Positions 1 through 7,985 of a stretch of 64,000 bases of DNA are shown in pieces. Source of the stretch: Deinococcales bacterium. Lineage in GTDB: Bacteria; Deinococcota; Deinococci; Deinococcales; JAAFIG01. A model generated the notes under the pieces. The model was not told where the DNA came from. It did no database searches and was given only the letters and a program-made list of their open reading frames with translations. Every line of letters begins with the position of its first letter. The stretch's first letter is position 1. A program made the translations under genes and the position numbers. Where the stretch lies: NCBI GenBank assembly GCA_025359505.1, contig JANYHH010000002.1, positions 1 to 64,000 of the forward strand, given 5' to 3'.

Positions 1-2
1 AA

Positions 3-107
3 GCAATGGTTTTTGAGTGGATGGAGGTGTTTTACAATCGGCAACGGTTACACTCGAGTCTGAACTATTTGAGTCCAGCCGAGTTCGAGAATAGCCGAGC
101 GGCTTGA
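3..107 (+). mobile_element. IS3-family transposase (OrfB), C-terminal fragment
   Basis: The window opens inside an ORF that reads [20 protein letters not shown] and ends with a stop at 105-107. This is the classic end of the rve/DDE transposase of IS3-family elements, whose last conserved segment is YN..R.HS.L....P..F. Only 34 residues lie in the window and the rest is upstream. It was too short for the ORF track. The CTCGAG motif even occurs inside this fragment, so the IS is either old in this lineage or adapted to its host. The reading frame is intact as far as it can be followed. Confidence 0.85.
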
Positions 108-116
108 AACTGCCCG

Positions 117-143
117 AGTCCACAAAACAGGGGCAACCCCACA
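117..143 (+). repeat. Probable terminal inverted repeat of the IS3-family element
   Basis: Immediately after the transposase stop is a GTCCACAAAA...GGGGCAACCCC stretch of the type found at IS3-family right ends (a 20-30 bp terminal repeat just past orfB). The left end is outside the window, so the inverted partner cannot be checked. Confidence 0.4.
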
Positions 144-182
144 CTGTGTTCGACTCGAGATGTCAAGCTCAAAATGCGATGT

Positions 183-461
183 TCAACGATTGATGAGGCT
201 AACGGCAATACCGATTACAACGAACGGCAACCAAATCGCCACGCCGAAAACCCCAAGCCCATAAGCGAACCGCGCTCGAGTCATTCCAGTCAATGGTTCG
301 CTCGAGCTTCGAATGATCTGCATGGCTCGGCGTGCATAGCCAATTGCTCGATACGAACCGATCCCACAAACCCAGACGACCGCGTTGAACCACGCCCGCC
401 TCAATAGCCAGTCCACTTCACGCTGGTTGTCAGTAGGCACGGAGGTCATTGGCAGCAGCAT
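183..461 (-). CDS. Small two-helix membrane protein
   Basis: The first ~37 codons of the longer ORF (183..572) overlap the end of rlmN and are probably not used. From Met at 461 the product is about 92 residues. It has a hydrophobic stretch near residues 20-35 (WFNAVVWVCGIGSY) and a second at the C-terminus (VFGVAIWLPFVVIGIAV), with a basic, serine-rich loop between. I do not recognise the family. It follows rlmN on the same strand with a 13-bp gap, so it could be its operon partner. No convincing Shine-Dalgarno is visible, and Met at 449 is an equally good start. Confidence 0.45.
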   Translation of the reverse strand: MLLPMTSVPTDNQREVDWLLRRAWFNAVVWVCGIGSYRAIGYARRAMQIIRSSSEPLTGMTRARFAYGLGVFGVAIWLPFVVIGIAVSLINR

Positions 462-474
462 AGCAAACAGGTGT

Positions 475-1515
475 TCACGCCGCGCTGATCTCGCTCGAGC
501 GACCGTCTGGGCGTTTGAGCGCGAGTTGCCCGCACGCCGCGCCCGCATCGCGTCCACGTGAGCGGCGCACACTGACCGGAATCCCTCGAGCTTCCAGAAT
601 GTCGTAGAACGCTTGAATGCGCGATTCGCTCGAGGAGGTGAAGTCAGCGCCAGCCCACGCGTTCATTGGGATCAGGTTGACGTGGCTGATTAAGCCTTTG
701 AGCAGGTCTGCCAGCAGTTCCGCCTGCCACAATGCGTCGTTGACGCCGCTGAGCATCGCGTATTCAAACGTCACGCGGCGTTTGCTGCGCCGCTGGTACT
801 CGCGGGCCGCCTCGAGAATTCCGTGGATCGTGTGCGCGTGGGCGGTCGGGATGATCGTTTTGCGGGTTTCCTCGTCTGGCGCGTGTAGGGAAATCGCCAA
901 CTTGACGGTCACGTCTTCGCCAGCCAGTTTGACGATCTGTTTAGGCAATCCCACGGTGCTGAGCGTCACGCGGCGCTGACTCATGCCCAGCCCGTCCTCG
1001 TGCAGCATGATGCGGGCAGCAGTAAGCGTGTTGTCGTAATTCAAGAGCGGTTCGCCCATGCCCATGAAGACGAGGTTGCGAATCGCGCCGGGCGCGATGC
1101 CCTGATCCCTTGCCGCGTACAAGATTTGCTCAATCACTTCGCCCGCGCTCAGGTTGCGTCCAAACCCGAGCTTGCCAGTCGCGCAGAAACTGCACCCAGC
1201 GGGGCAACCGACCATGGTTGACACGCAGATCGTTGTGCGATCCGCGTAGGGCATCAGCACGGCTTCCATCTGCCGCCCATCCAGCAGCGTGTATAAATAT
1301 TTGGTGCTGCCGTCGCTCGAGGGAAACGTCTCGACCTTACTAAAGGCGCTCAAACGGTAATCCCGCTCGAGGTCATCGCGTAAGGCTTTGGGCAAGTTAT
1401 CCATCTCACCAAAGCTGCCGACGCCGCGCTTGAACACCCACTCCAATAACTGGTTGCGGCGGTAGCCGGAAAGCGGGTACTGGTCTGGGTGCAGGTCGAG
1501 CAGGTACGGCTTCAC
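475..1515 (-). CDS. rlmN: Dual-specificity RNA methyltransferase RlmN
   Basis: A 346-residue radical-SAM enzyme that methylates C2 of adenine in 23S rRNA (A2503) and in some tRNAs. The radical-SAM cysteine motif [12 protein letters not shown] lies near residue 105, followed by [13 protein letters not shown], a family signature. The second catalytic cysteine sits in the C-terminal segment [13 protein letters not shown]. Length and Met start (MKPYLLDL) match the family. The gene has several CTCGAG sites, like its neighbours. It is transcribed away from the DoxX-like gene, with about 60 bp between them. Confidence 0.95.
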   Translation of the reverse strand: MKPYLLDLHPDQYPLSGYRRNQLLEWVFKRGVGSFGEMDNLPKALRDDLERDYRLSAFSKVETFPSSDGSTKYLYTLLDGRQMEAVLMPYADRTTICVSTMVGCPAGCSFCATGKLGFGRNLSAGEVIEQILYAARDQGIAPGAIRNLVFMGMGEPLLNYDNTLTAARIMLHEDGLGMSQRRVTLSTVGLPKQIVKLAGEDVTVKLAISLHAPDEETRKTIIPTAHAHTIHGILEAAREYQRRSKRRVTFEYAMLSGVNDALWQAELLADLLKGLISHVNLIPMNAWAGADFTSSSESRIQAFYDILEARGIPVSVRRSRGRDAGAACGQLALKRPDGRSSEISAA

Positions 1516-1574
1516 GGGTTGATTATCTCATGGCGTGCAAGGCGCAGGGTCACAGTCGGTTCGAGGCTCGAGCA

Positions 1575-2615
1575 TCAGGTTTGCTTGACCGCACTTCTTA
1601 CCGCTTGAGCCACGGGCAGCGGCCCTTCACGCATGCCGCGCAACCACAGCGGCAGGCTGGCGTTGTCCCAGATCAGCAGCGCCGCGAACGCACCGTAAAT
1701 CGGCAGGTGGCCGACCAACTCAACCCAATCAAAGACTGTCAATGTCAGGTTGATCGGCAGCCACGCGATGATGATGATTTCGCGGGGGAAGATGTTGAAA
1801 GTCAGGCACAAACCGACCAAGAGTTCCACGCCGCCCGCCAGTCGGAGGAACACGTCGTCTGGGATTGGTAGCCCGAGGCTCGAGGTGAAGTTCAGCGGGA
1901 ATTGTTGCAGGAAGGCTTGCGCCAAGGCTGGATTGGCGAGTTTCTCGGTGAAGGCAGCGCTCAGCAGACTGACGCCAATCCCGATTCGCAACGCGCTCAT
2001 CGCGTGGCGCATCAGGTTGGCTGATGGCTCCAAACGCGGGAAGATCAGGCGATCCACGCTGATTGGGCCGCGTCCCGCGAGGAAGAAAAACGCGGCGAAA
2101 CCCAGAATATAGGCGTTGTCGAGCATCCCCTCGAGTCCGATGAAGACGGGCGAGATCAGCCACAGCCACGCCAGCAGCACCGCGCTGATGCGGGTCAGTC
2201 CACCGTAGAACAGGGATAGCGCGATGCCCGCTTGCAGCAGTCCCAGAATGTACGCCCAGCCACCGGGCAGGTGGTTGTCTGGCGAGAAAAGCTGCCCTTG
2301 CACGCTGCCGACAAACAGCGGCACGGCGAAGTGCACGGCCAGAATCGCGGGGATGAAACTAAACAGCGCGGCGCGATGATCGTCGGACGCGCCGAACCAG
2401 CGCATCGTCGGGATGAGGCCATGACCGCCTCTGAAGCGTTGCAATGCCGCCAGTGCTGCGACGAGTACGACCACGCCACCAATCACCACGAGCGTGATCG
2501 GATTCAGCAATGCGTCCCACTGCACGGGCGGTCGTTCGCCTTTGTAGAACCATTTGACGTGCGCTTCGGCACTGCTCCCCAGCAGCCATGCGACGACAAT
2601 CCAAATTGCTTTCAC
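1575..2615 (-). CDS. DoxX-like multi-spanning membrane protein
   Basis: About 346 residues with a signal-like N-terminus and eight or more hydrophobic segments. The C-terminal half (residues ~215-330: LRIGIGVSLLSAAFTEKLAN, then LRLAGGVELLVGL) has the G..EL..GL pattern of the DoxX family of four-helix membrane proteins. The N-terminal half looks like a second membrane module. I prefer the GTG start at 2615 because GGGGGAATTACA precedes it and the sequence then starts with a hydrophobic signal; the track start at 2663 adds 16 unlikely residues. Substrate unknown. DoxX proteins are often linked to thiol or oxidative stress, but nothing here proves that. Confidence 0.65.
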   Translation of the reverse strand: MKAIWIVVAWLLGSSAEAHVKWFYKGERPPVQWDALLNPITLVVIGGVVVLVAALAALQRFRGGHGLIPTMRWFGASDDHRAALFSFIPAILAVHFAVPLFVGSVQGQLFSPDNHLPGGWAYILGLLQAGIALSLFYGGLTRISAVLLAWLWLISPVFIGLEGMLDNAYILGFAAFFFLAGRGPISVDRLIFPRLEPSANLMRHAMSALRIGIGVSLLSAAFTEKLANPALAQAFLQQFPLNFTSSLGLPIPDDVFLRLAGGVELLVGLCLTFNIFPREIIIIAWLPINLTLTVFDWVELVGHLPIYGAFAALLIWDNASLPLWLRGMREGPLPVAQAVRSAVKQT

Positions 2616-2715
2616 TGTAATTCCCCCAGCGCCCACGCAACTCGAGTCTCGAGCCATGCTCACGGTCGCGCCTCGAGTGTAATCTAGTTTGCTGAACGCG
2701 GGTTGCTTGTCCTCG

Positions 2716-3585
2716 CTAGCTTAATGCGCCGAGGCGGGCGTGCGAGCGAATGTAGTCTTTGGTGTGCGCGTCCAAATCGCGCATCAAGCGCGTGACCACT
2801 CCTCCGACAGTCCCATCACCGACGAGACGCTCATCCACTTGCGTAATCGGCATCACGCCCCGCGTGGCACTGGTCAAAAACAGTTCCGGCGCGGTGTGGA
2901 ACTCCTCGAGCGTCACCGCGCGGCGTTCGACTGCGGCGAAAGTGGTCGCCAAGCGCAGGGCGCGGCGCATTGTCACGCTCTCGAGCACGTGATCCAGCGG
3001 CGAGACAATCGCGCCGCTGGGCAGCACCACGCCGAGCGCCGCTCGCGCCCCCTCGAGCGCGTGGGTGGACGTGGTGAAAATCACTTCGGTGGCACTGGCG
3101 GCTTTGATCGCGCTGGAGAGTCGCACGGCGGTCAGGTAATCCGTGGTTTTGGCGTGCGCCAACTCGCGGGTGTGCTGGTGCGTGATGACCTTCGTGCCAA
3201 GCGTGAACAAATCAGTCGGGTACGGTTCTCGGGGGGTTTCGATGATGATTAAATTCGGCTCGGTTGGCGTGAAGTTGTCCGGGGAGTACCCGCCGGTCAG
3301 GTAAATGCTGACGCCGCTGTAACTGGCGTGATTGACGCGCAGCAAGTCCAAAACCCGCAACTCGAGATCATCGGGCGGCGTCAACTCGAGAACAGCGCAA
3401 CTGCGGATGAAACGCTCGAAGTGATCCTCAAAAAAAACTGGCACGCCATCGTCCACGCGCAGGAACTCGAAAACGCTGTACGCACGGCGCAACCCGAGGT
3501 CTGAGACGTGCAGCTTCGCGTCACTTTCTGGGACGAGGTTTGCATTGAGGTGAACGAAGCGCGGCACGGGCATCAGTGTACTCAA
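2716..3585 (-). CDS. Class IV PLP-dependent aminotransferase
   Basis: A 289-residue fold-type IV enzyme, the group that includes branched-chain aminotransferase, D-amino-acid aminotransferase and aminodeoxychorismate lyase. The N-terminal segment ...VSDLGLRRAYSVFEFLRVDDG matches the V.D.G...G..VFE signature, and AKTTDYLTAVRLSSAIK carries the likely PLP lysine. The downstream segment has SATEVIFTTSTHALEGAR, where classical enzymes have E....N. Because that part is divergent I cannot assign a substrate. The Met start MSTLMPVPRF fits. It stands alone, with an intergenic region upstream. Confidence 0.8.
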   Translation of the reverse strand: MSTLMPVPRFVHLNANLVPESDAKLHVSDLGLRRAYSVFEFLRVDDGVPVFFEDHFERFIRSCAVLELTPPDDLELRVLDLLRVNHASYSGVSIYLTGGYSPDNFTPTEPNLIIIETPREPYPTDLFTLGTKVITHQHTRELAHAKTTDYLTAVRLSSAIKAASATEVIFTTSTHALEGARAALGVVLPSGAIVSPLDHVLESVTMRRALRLATTFAAVERRAVTLEEFHTAPELFLTSATRGVMPITQVDERLVGDGTVGGVVTRLMRDLDAHTKDYIRSHARLGALS

Positions 3586-3769
3586 AGCCTGATGGGATGA
3601 TGTGAACCGCGTTTCTGGCAGCGTAATCAGCTTCGTTCAAAGCAGGTGTTGTACGAAACAAGCCAGTGACTTTAGCACCTCGAGTTGCAAATATTTGCCC
3701 TCGGTATAGCTCGAGAATAGCGTGTGACTCGAGCGCTTGTCCACTCTGCAATTCGTGCAATCAATTGCA

Positions 3770-3862
3770 AAAGTGTTTTATTGCCAGAAATCTATGATTA
3801 TGTAGTAAAAATAGCATTAGACAATTATTTACATGCTATTATTGCTGGCGAAGGTAGAGGTT
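3770..3862 (+). promoter_or_regulatory. AT-rich upstream region of the small membrane peptide
   Basis: The 3586-3866 interval between the aminotransferase and the 38-aa ORF has no convincing gene. Its right third is strikingly AT-rich for this genome (e.g. TTAGACAATTATTTACATGC followed by TATTATTG) and lies directly before the peptide's AGAGG ribosome-binding site. A promoter is the obvious reading. The -35/-10 spacing cannot be fixed by eye. Confidence 0.4.
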
Positions 3863-3866
3863 TTTT

Positions 3867-3983
3867 ATGACGCTCCAATTTGTGATTCTGGTTATCGGTT
3901 ACATCGCCTTGATCGCCCTTGCCGCCAGCGCCGTGCGCCACTTCGCACCGCCAAGTGAGTCCAAGCTCGAGATCAAGCGCTAA
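3867..3983 (+). CDS. 38-residue single-pass membrane peptide
   Basis: A small ORF missing from the track. It starts with ATG seven bases after AGAGG and encodes MTLQFVILVIGYIALIAL followed by a short soluble tail ending ESKLEIKR. One transmembrane helix (residues ~4-22) and a charged cytoplasmic tail are evident. It has its own AT-rich upstream region and a hairpin terminator 24 bp downstream, so it looks like an independently expressed monocistronic gene. I do not know the family. Confidence 0.6.
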   Translation: MTLQFVILVIGYIALIALAASAVRHFAPPSESKLEIKR

Positions 3984-4006
3984 ACGCAAGTCAAGTTTTC
4001 TCGCAT

Positions 4007-4033
4007 CCCGCTTGTTGGTGACAGGCGGGTTTT
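4007..4033 (+). terminator. Rho-independent terminator after the membrane peptide
   Basis: CCCGCTTG-TTGGTGA-CAGGCGGG forms an 8-bp stem with one G-U pair and a 7-nt loop. TTTTAT follows directly. Confidence 0.7.
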
Positions 4034-4213
4034 ATATTGCTGCTCGAGCGGCAAAGTCAAGGGCAACTCGCTGACGTTCGTTCCCTCACCCGCTGCGTTG
4101 AACCCATGTTCACAAAGTGCAGCGCAGCGGCCTCTCCCACGGGGAGAGGCGAACAAGCCAAAACGTTTCTGTCCTGCCAAAACTCAATATATGTTCGAGC
4201 TAGAATGTACGCG

Positions 4214-4564
4214 ATGAAGCCGACCCGCTCTAGCATCAACGGCGCGTGGGCGGAAGGCTTAGCCGCGCAGCATCTCGAGGCAGCCGGACTGTGGGTGATG
4301 CAGCGCAATTACCGCGTGCGCGGCGGCGAGATCGACTTGATCGCGCTCGAGGGGACGGTCACGGTGTTCGTTGAAGTCAAGCAGCGCAGCAAGTCGTCGC
4401 ACGGCACGCCCGGCGAGTACATCACGCCGCGCAAAGCGAGCCTGATTCGCCGCGCTGCCCTCGAGTATCTGGGGCGCGATGACGTGGCGTGCCGCTTCGA
4501 TGCGGTGCTGATCGAAGGTGACGCTCGAGCGTTCAATATCACGTGGCTCAAAGACGCGTTTTAA
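4214..4564 (+). CDS. YraN/UPF0102 family endonuclease-like protein
   Basis: 116 residues from Met at 4214; the track ORF extends upstream without support. It is a small PD-(D/E)XK nuclease-fold family common next to rRNA, tRNA and DNA-processing genes. The signature N-terminus GAWAEGLAAQHLEAAG, the segment NYRVRGGEIDLIALEG (acidic active-site part) and VFVEVKQRSKSSHGTP (E-x-K) are all present, and the length is typical. Biochemical function is unproven for the family. The last 17 bp overlap, tail to tail, the end of the convergent exonuclease gene. Confidence 0.9.
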   Translation: MKPTRSSINGAWAEGLAAQHLEAAGLWVMQRNYRVRGGEIDLIALEGTVTVFVEVKQRSKSSHGTPGEYITPRKASLIRRAALEYLGRDDVACRFDAVLIEGDARAFNITWLKDAF

Positions 4565-5129
4565 GGCCGTCTATTTCTGGCAACTCGAGCAAACCCGCTC
4601 TCAGCAGATGTGCGACGATTCCAGCGATGTTCCACGCATCGTCCGCGCCGTTGTGATGCCGACCCTCGAGCGGGATGCCGAGCGCCGCCAAGGCCTGGCT
4701 CATGCCGACCTTTTTGCCATCAGCTTGTCCCCGAGCGAACTCGACCTTGGCGTTGATGTGCCTCGAGCCAAACGGGTACGCGATGCTTTTGGCGCTGCAT
4801 TCGCGCGTGAATTGATGGCAGTCGTAATCGCCCCACGAGAGCCACGTGCGTGAACGCGAACGAAACTCGGTCTCGAGACGGTGCGCGGCTGCTTTGAGCG
4901 TCACACCCTGAGCCACCGCTTCCGAAGTCCAGCCCGTCAGATGCGTGCAAAACGCACTGATTTCGGAACGCGCGGGTTTCACGACGAGGCTGTGCTTGGC
5001 GACGCGCTCGAGGGTCGCGAGTTGCAGCACGCACACGCCGATTTCGATAATCTCGTTCGTTTGGCCGTGCGGCGGCGCACTCTGCCAGCAGGTCGCTTCC
5101 ACGTCGATAATGTTGACAAATCCGTCCAT
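4548..5129 (-). CDS. DEDDh-type 3'-5' exonuclease (RNase T / ERI-1-like)
   Basis: 193 residues from Met at 5129 (MDGFVNIIDVEATCW); the track adds 61 upstream residues that overlap the Nudix region in another frame. The Exo I motif is IIDVEATCW (D, E), Exo II lies around SWGDYDCHQF, and Exo III is HHNGADDAWN with the DEDDh histidine and last aspartate. This layout is that of inhibitor-of-apoptosis-promoting (ERI-1/KapD-like) exonucleases acting on RNA or ssDNA. Substrate unknown. It is adjacent to, and same strand as, a Nudix hydrolase (47-bp gap). Confidence 0.85.
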   Translation of the reverse strand: MDGFVNIIDVEATCWQSAPPHGQTNEIIEIGVCVLQLATLERVAKHSLVVKPARSEISAFCTHLTGWTSEAVAQGVTLKAAAHRLETEFRSRSRTWLSWGDYDCHQFTRECSAKSIAYPFGSRHINAKVEFARGQADGKKVGMSQALAALGIPLEGRHHNGADDAWNIAGIVAHLLRAGLLELPEIDGLKTRL

Positions 5130-5176
5130 AGCGTAAGTTTGACGCACGGGCGTCCCATGCGACAGCGCAAGTTGGC

Positions 5177-5656
5177 TTACGCCGAGACGCGCACGCCGTC
5201 CTCGAGATACCACGTCTCCCCTGCCGTGAGCGCACCGATGGCGCATTGCAAGCGCCTCGCCATGCGCGGCAGCAGTAGCGTAGGCAGATTTGAAGGCGGC
5301 ACGAATTGCCAAGCCTCGAGTTCATCGGCTGGCAAACGAATCTGTGCGATCTGCTGCGGCTCGAGGATGCCACCGTCAAACACGAAGATCAGCGCGTCGG
5401 GACGCTCGTCGGTCGCGCTCAAATGCTCCATCACCAGCAAGCGCAGTGGTGTCAAAGCCAGACCAAGCTCCTCGAGCGATTCGCGCCGCGCACAAGCTCG
5501 CGGCGATTCGCCCGCTTCGACGATGCCGCCGGGAATCTCGAGCGTCAGTTTATAGGTCGGCGTGACGATCAGCACCGCGCCGCTTGAGTCGCGCACCAAT
5601 AAACCTGACCCCATGTACTTCTTTGGCAGCGACGCGAAGTACGCTTGGTCGTTCAC
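5177..5656 (-). CDS. Nudix hydrolase
   Basis: 159 residues. The Nudix box is clear: GGIVEAGESPRACARRESLE followed by ELGL, fitting GX5EX7REUXEEXGU near residues 45-67. The N-terminal part (GLLVRDSSGAVLIVTPTYKL) and the later GWILEPQQI-like segment resemble ADP-ribose pyrophosphatase-type members. The substrate cannot be told from sequence. It is likely co-transcribed with the downstream exonuclease on the same strand. Confidence 0.88.
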   Translation of the reverse strand: MNDQAYFASLPKKYMGSGLLVRDSSGAVLIVTPTYKLTLEIPGGIVEAGESPRACARRESLEELGLALTPLRLLVMEHLSATDERPDALIFVFDGGILEPQQIAQIRLPADELEAWQFVPPSNLPTLLLPRMARRLQCAIGALTAGETWYLEDGVRVSA

Positions 5657-5737
5657 CCCTCGAGCCTAGCAGGACGTGGGTGAGTCGAACCTCATGAGGC
5701 TCAGTTTCGTTCGTCAAGCTCTTGGGTTGAACCGTAT

Positions 5738-7058
5738 TCACCAATCTCGTGCGCGATACGACACGGCTTCCGCGAGGTGCGCCTCGGTGATTTTATCCGC
5801 CCCGCTCAGATCGGCAATCGTGCGAGCGACGCGCAGCACGCGGTCAAAGCCGCGCCCGCTCAAGCCGAGTTGCTTGGCGGCGGCGCGAATGAAATTTTCT
5901 GGCCCAACCTCGAGATGCGCGTGTTGCCGCAGGGCTTTACCCTGCAAGAACGCGTTCGCCATGCGTTGCCGCCCCTGCATCCGCTCCCTTGCGGCGACGA
6001 CCCGACCGCGCACGATGCTCGAGGGTTCGGCTTCGGGGGCTTTGGTCAGTTCGTCTGGCGTGAGCTTCTGCACGTTGACCACGAGGTCAATCCGGTCGAG
6101 CAGCGGGCCCGATAACTTGGCTAAGTAACGGCGCTGCGCTGGGCTGGACGCATCCATCCAATCCCCGCTCGGGCTGGGATTCATTGCGGCGATCAGTTGA
6201 AACGCCGCCGGGAATGTCACCGATGCCCGCGCTCGAGAAATCGTCACTTCCCGATCCTCGAGCGGTTGGCGCAAAGCCTCGAGCGCGTCCCTCGAGAACT
6301 CCGGGAACTCGTCCAGAAAGAGGATGCCGTGATGCGCCAAGCTGACCTCGCCGGGTTTTGGGATGCTGCCGCCACCGATCAAGCCGGCGTCGGAAATCGT
6401 GTGGTGCGGCGCTCTGAAGGGCGCAGTCCGCAGCAAGCCCTTGGGCATCCGCCCAGCCGCCGAGTGAATGCGGGTCGTCTCCAAAGCTTCGGTACGACTG
6501 AGCGGCGGGCGCAGTCCACTGGCGCGACGGGCGAGCATGGTCTTGCCGCTACCGGGCGGCCCGATGAACAGCAGGTTGTGATGCCCAGCAATCGCAATCT
6601 CGAGCGCCCGCTTGCCCGAGGCTTGGGCTTTGATGTCCGCCAAGTCCAGCAGCGTGTCCTCATCCGGCTCGAGGCTGACGGGTTGGGCAGCCTCCAAAGT
6701 CGCCACGCCTGCGAGGTGGCGCACCGCCTCGAGCAAGGTGCGCGGCGTGTAGACGGTGATGCCCTCGACCACGGCGGCTTCTGGGGCGTTGTCCACGGGC
6801 AGCAGCACGCTTTTATAACCGTTTTCACTGGCCGCCAGCGCAATGTTGATCGCGTTACCGACCGGACGAATCGCGCCGTCGAGCGCCAATTCACCCGCGA
6901 CCAGCACCGTTTGCAATACCTCGAGCGGCAGGAAACCCTGCGTGGCCAGCAAGCCCAATGCCATTGGCAAATCGAAGCTCGAGCCTTCCTTGCGGACATC
7001 GGCGGGCGCGAGGTTGACGGTGATGCGAGCGGCTGGGAAGCCGAAACCGCTGTTTTTT
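5738..7058 (-). pseudogene. comM: comM (Mg-chelatase-like ATPase), 5'-truncated by transposon insertion
   Basis: ComM is a hexameric helicase-like AAA+ ATPase that promotes branch migration during natural transformation. The remaining frame can be read from [11 protein letters not shown] through [14 protein letters not shown], the Walker [11 protein letters not shown], Walker [10 protein letters not shown] and the intact C-terminus. Roughly the first 60 residues of a ~500-residue protein, including the usual VGLPD and ESRERVRAAL segments, are missing. The frame stops where the Tn7-like end begins (7051-7059). The track start at 6970 is an internal Met. The segment DVRKEGSS is also the target of the element's last CRISPR spacer. 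Natural transformation is probably impaired. Confidence 0.93.
6978..7009 (+). other. Protospacer for CRISPR spacer 4 inside comM, with AAG PAM (6975-6977)
   Basis: The plus-strand sequence from 6978 aligns without gaps to spacer 4 (13294-13320). There are 20 identities in 27 positions, with mismatches only at positions 6, 12, 15, 18, 21, 24 and 27. The three bases before it are AAG, the canonical type I-E PAM, on the correct side. Positions 1-5 and 7-11 match perfectly. A full 32-nt protospacer would end at 7009. The transposon end is 41-49 bp further on (46-54 bp from the end of the 27-nt match), the geometry known for type I CASTs. Confidence 0.9.
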
Positions 7059-7140
7059 ATGGAAAACTTCCCTACTTGACATTAAGCCACTTGTATATTA
7101 CCCTACTGGCTCTTAATTGACCTACTTTACATCGTTTAAG
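7051..7140 (+). repeat. tnsA-proximal transposon end with three TnsB-type binding repeats
   Basis: A TGT trinucleotide at 7051 (TGTTTTTTATGG), typical of Tn7-like termini, opens an AT-rich stretch. It contains three related repeats: CCCTACTTGACATTAAG (7070-7086), CCCTACTGGCTCTTAATT (7101-7118) and ACCTACTTTACATCGTTTAA (7120-7139). Such ~20-bp repeats next to the terminus are TnsB binding sites in Tn7 and CASTs. The exact border is uncertain by about 8 bp, because comM could be read through to 7058. Confidence 0.75.
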
Positions 7141-7146
7141 CGATGT
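7129..7146. promoter_or_regulatory. Palindromic operator candidate upstream of tnsA
   Basis: ACATCG-TTTAAG-CGATGT is a perfect 6-bp inverted repeat that overlaps the innermost TnsB-like repeat, about 150 bp before tnsA. It could bind a small repressor such as one of the XRE proteins in the cargo, or TnsB itself. Confidence 0.4.
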
Positions 7147-7218
7147 GTCAAGCATCTCACTCGTTCTTGCACAACCAAGAACAGTGTTGCTGTGATCCTT
7201 GAAAATTGAGTAATGCAT

Positions 7219-7251
7219 CATGCCAACGCTGCAACGTTGGCATGGTTTTTT
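7219..7251 (+). terminator. Strong hairpin with T-tract upstream of tnsA
   Basis: CATGCCAACG-CTGCAA-CGTTGGCATG forms a perfect 10-bp stem followed by GTTTTTT. It points in the tnsA direction and lies 42 bp before the tnsA start. It could insulate the tns operon from outside transcription or act as an attenuator. Confidence 0.65.
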
Positions 7252-7292
7252 GGCCACAAGCATCGTTCTCGACTTGTTTCTCGGGAGAATTT

Positions 7293-7985
7293 ATGCTGAT
7301 ACGTGTCTCGTACGTTGATTTAGCTCGCACCCTACACGAGAAGCGTGCAATCAACGAACTTCCACCCCTGAGTAAACTGACCCCTGTGCGTCGACGCTGG
7401 TCGTCTGGCCAGCAACGCCACACCCCGGGCTTCTACTATTTTTCGACGCTGAAAAAGCACGTGTTCTACGAAAGCTACCTCGAATCTAAAATCCTCTCAC
7501 ATTTTGATTTCGAGGGGGAAACACAACGCTTGGTTGAGCAACCATTCGCTCTGCATTACAGCAAGAAAAAGCATTATCCCGATTTTGTCATGCAATCAAC
7601 GTCAGAAAAGATCACCGTGGTCAACGTGAAACCGGCGGCGTTTCTCGATTTGCCAGCCAACATTGCTGACTTTGAGATCGCTGACGAATTTGCTCGTGTA
7701 CAAGGCTGGCATCACCGCATCATGACGGAACTCAATCCGCAGTACATCGACAATTTGCAGTGGCTATCCGGTTTTCGAGCAACACCGTTTGAGTTAAAAG
7801 GCATCTCAGAACAGGTCTTCAATCTCCTCGAAGAGTCCATTTCGCTCAAACACATCATCGACGAAATCGGCAGGGAAATATTCGTCAAGCCCGTCATCTT
7901 CCACTTGCTCTGGCATCGCCGACTGAAAACTGATCTCGAGCAGCGCTTTTCGCTCGAGATGCCGATCTGGCGGGGTGAGGGATGA
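7293..7985 (+). CDS. tnsA: TnsA, endonuclease subunit of the Tn7-like transposase
   Basis: 230 residues from the ATG at 7293, which follows GGGAGAATTT; the upstream part of the track ORF runs through the hairpin and is not used. TnsA is a restriction-enzyme-like nuclease that nicks the 5' ends of the transposon, so that with TnsB the element is fully excised. Catalytic residues are visible as the acidic residue in YESYLESKIL, D in KKHYPDFVM and K in VVNVKPAAF, with EQPF between, as in Tn7 TnsA. The C-terminal third (SEQVFNLLEESISLKHIIDEI onward) is the winged-helix TnsA_C region. The stop overlaps the tnsB start (ATGA). Confidence 0.92.
   Translation: MLIRVSYVDLARTLHEKRAINELPPLSKLTPVRRRWSSGQQRHTPGFYYFSTLKKHVFYESYLESKILSHFDFEGETQRLVEQPFALHYSKKKHYPDFVMQSTSEKITVVNVKPAAFLDLPANIADFEIADEFARVQGWHHRIMTELNPQYIDNLQWLSGFRATPFELKGISEQVFNLLEESISLKHIIDEIGREIFVKPVIFHLLWHRRLKTDLEQRFSLEMPIWRGEG

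Noticed and set aside
3521-3760. 79-codon ORF upstream of the aminotransferase
   Set aside because: It overlaps the aminotransferase start in another frame and has no recognisable features.
7091-7100. TTGTATATTA as the true transposon terminus
   Set aside because: It lies between two TnsB-like repeats, so it must be internal; the TGT at 7051 is outside all repeats.
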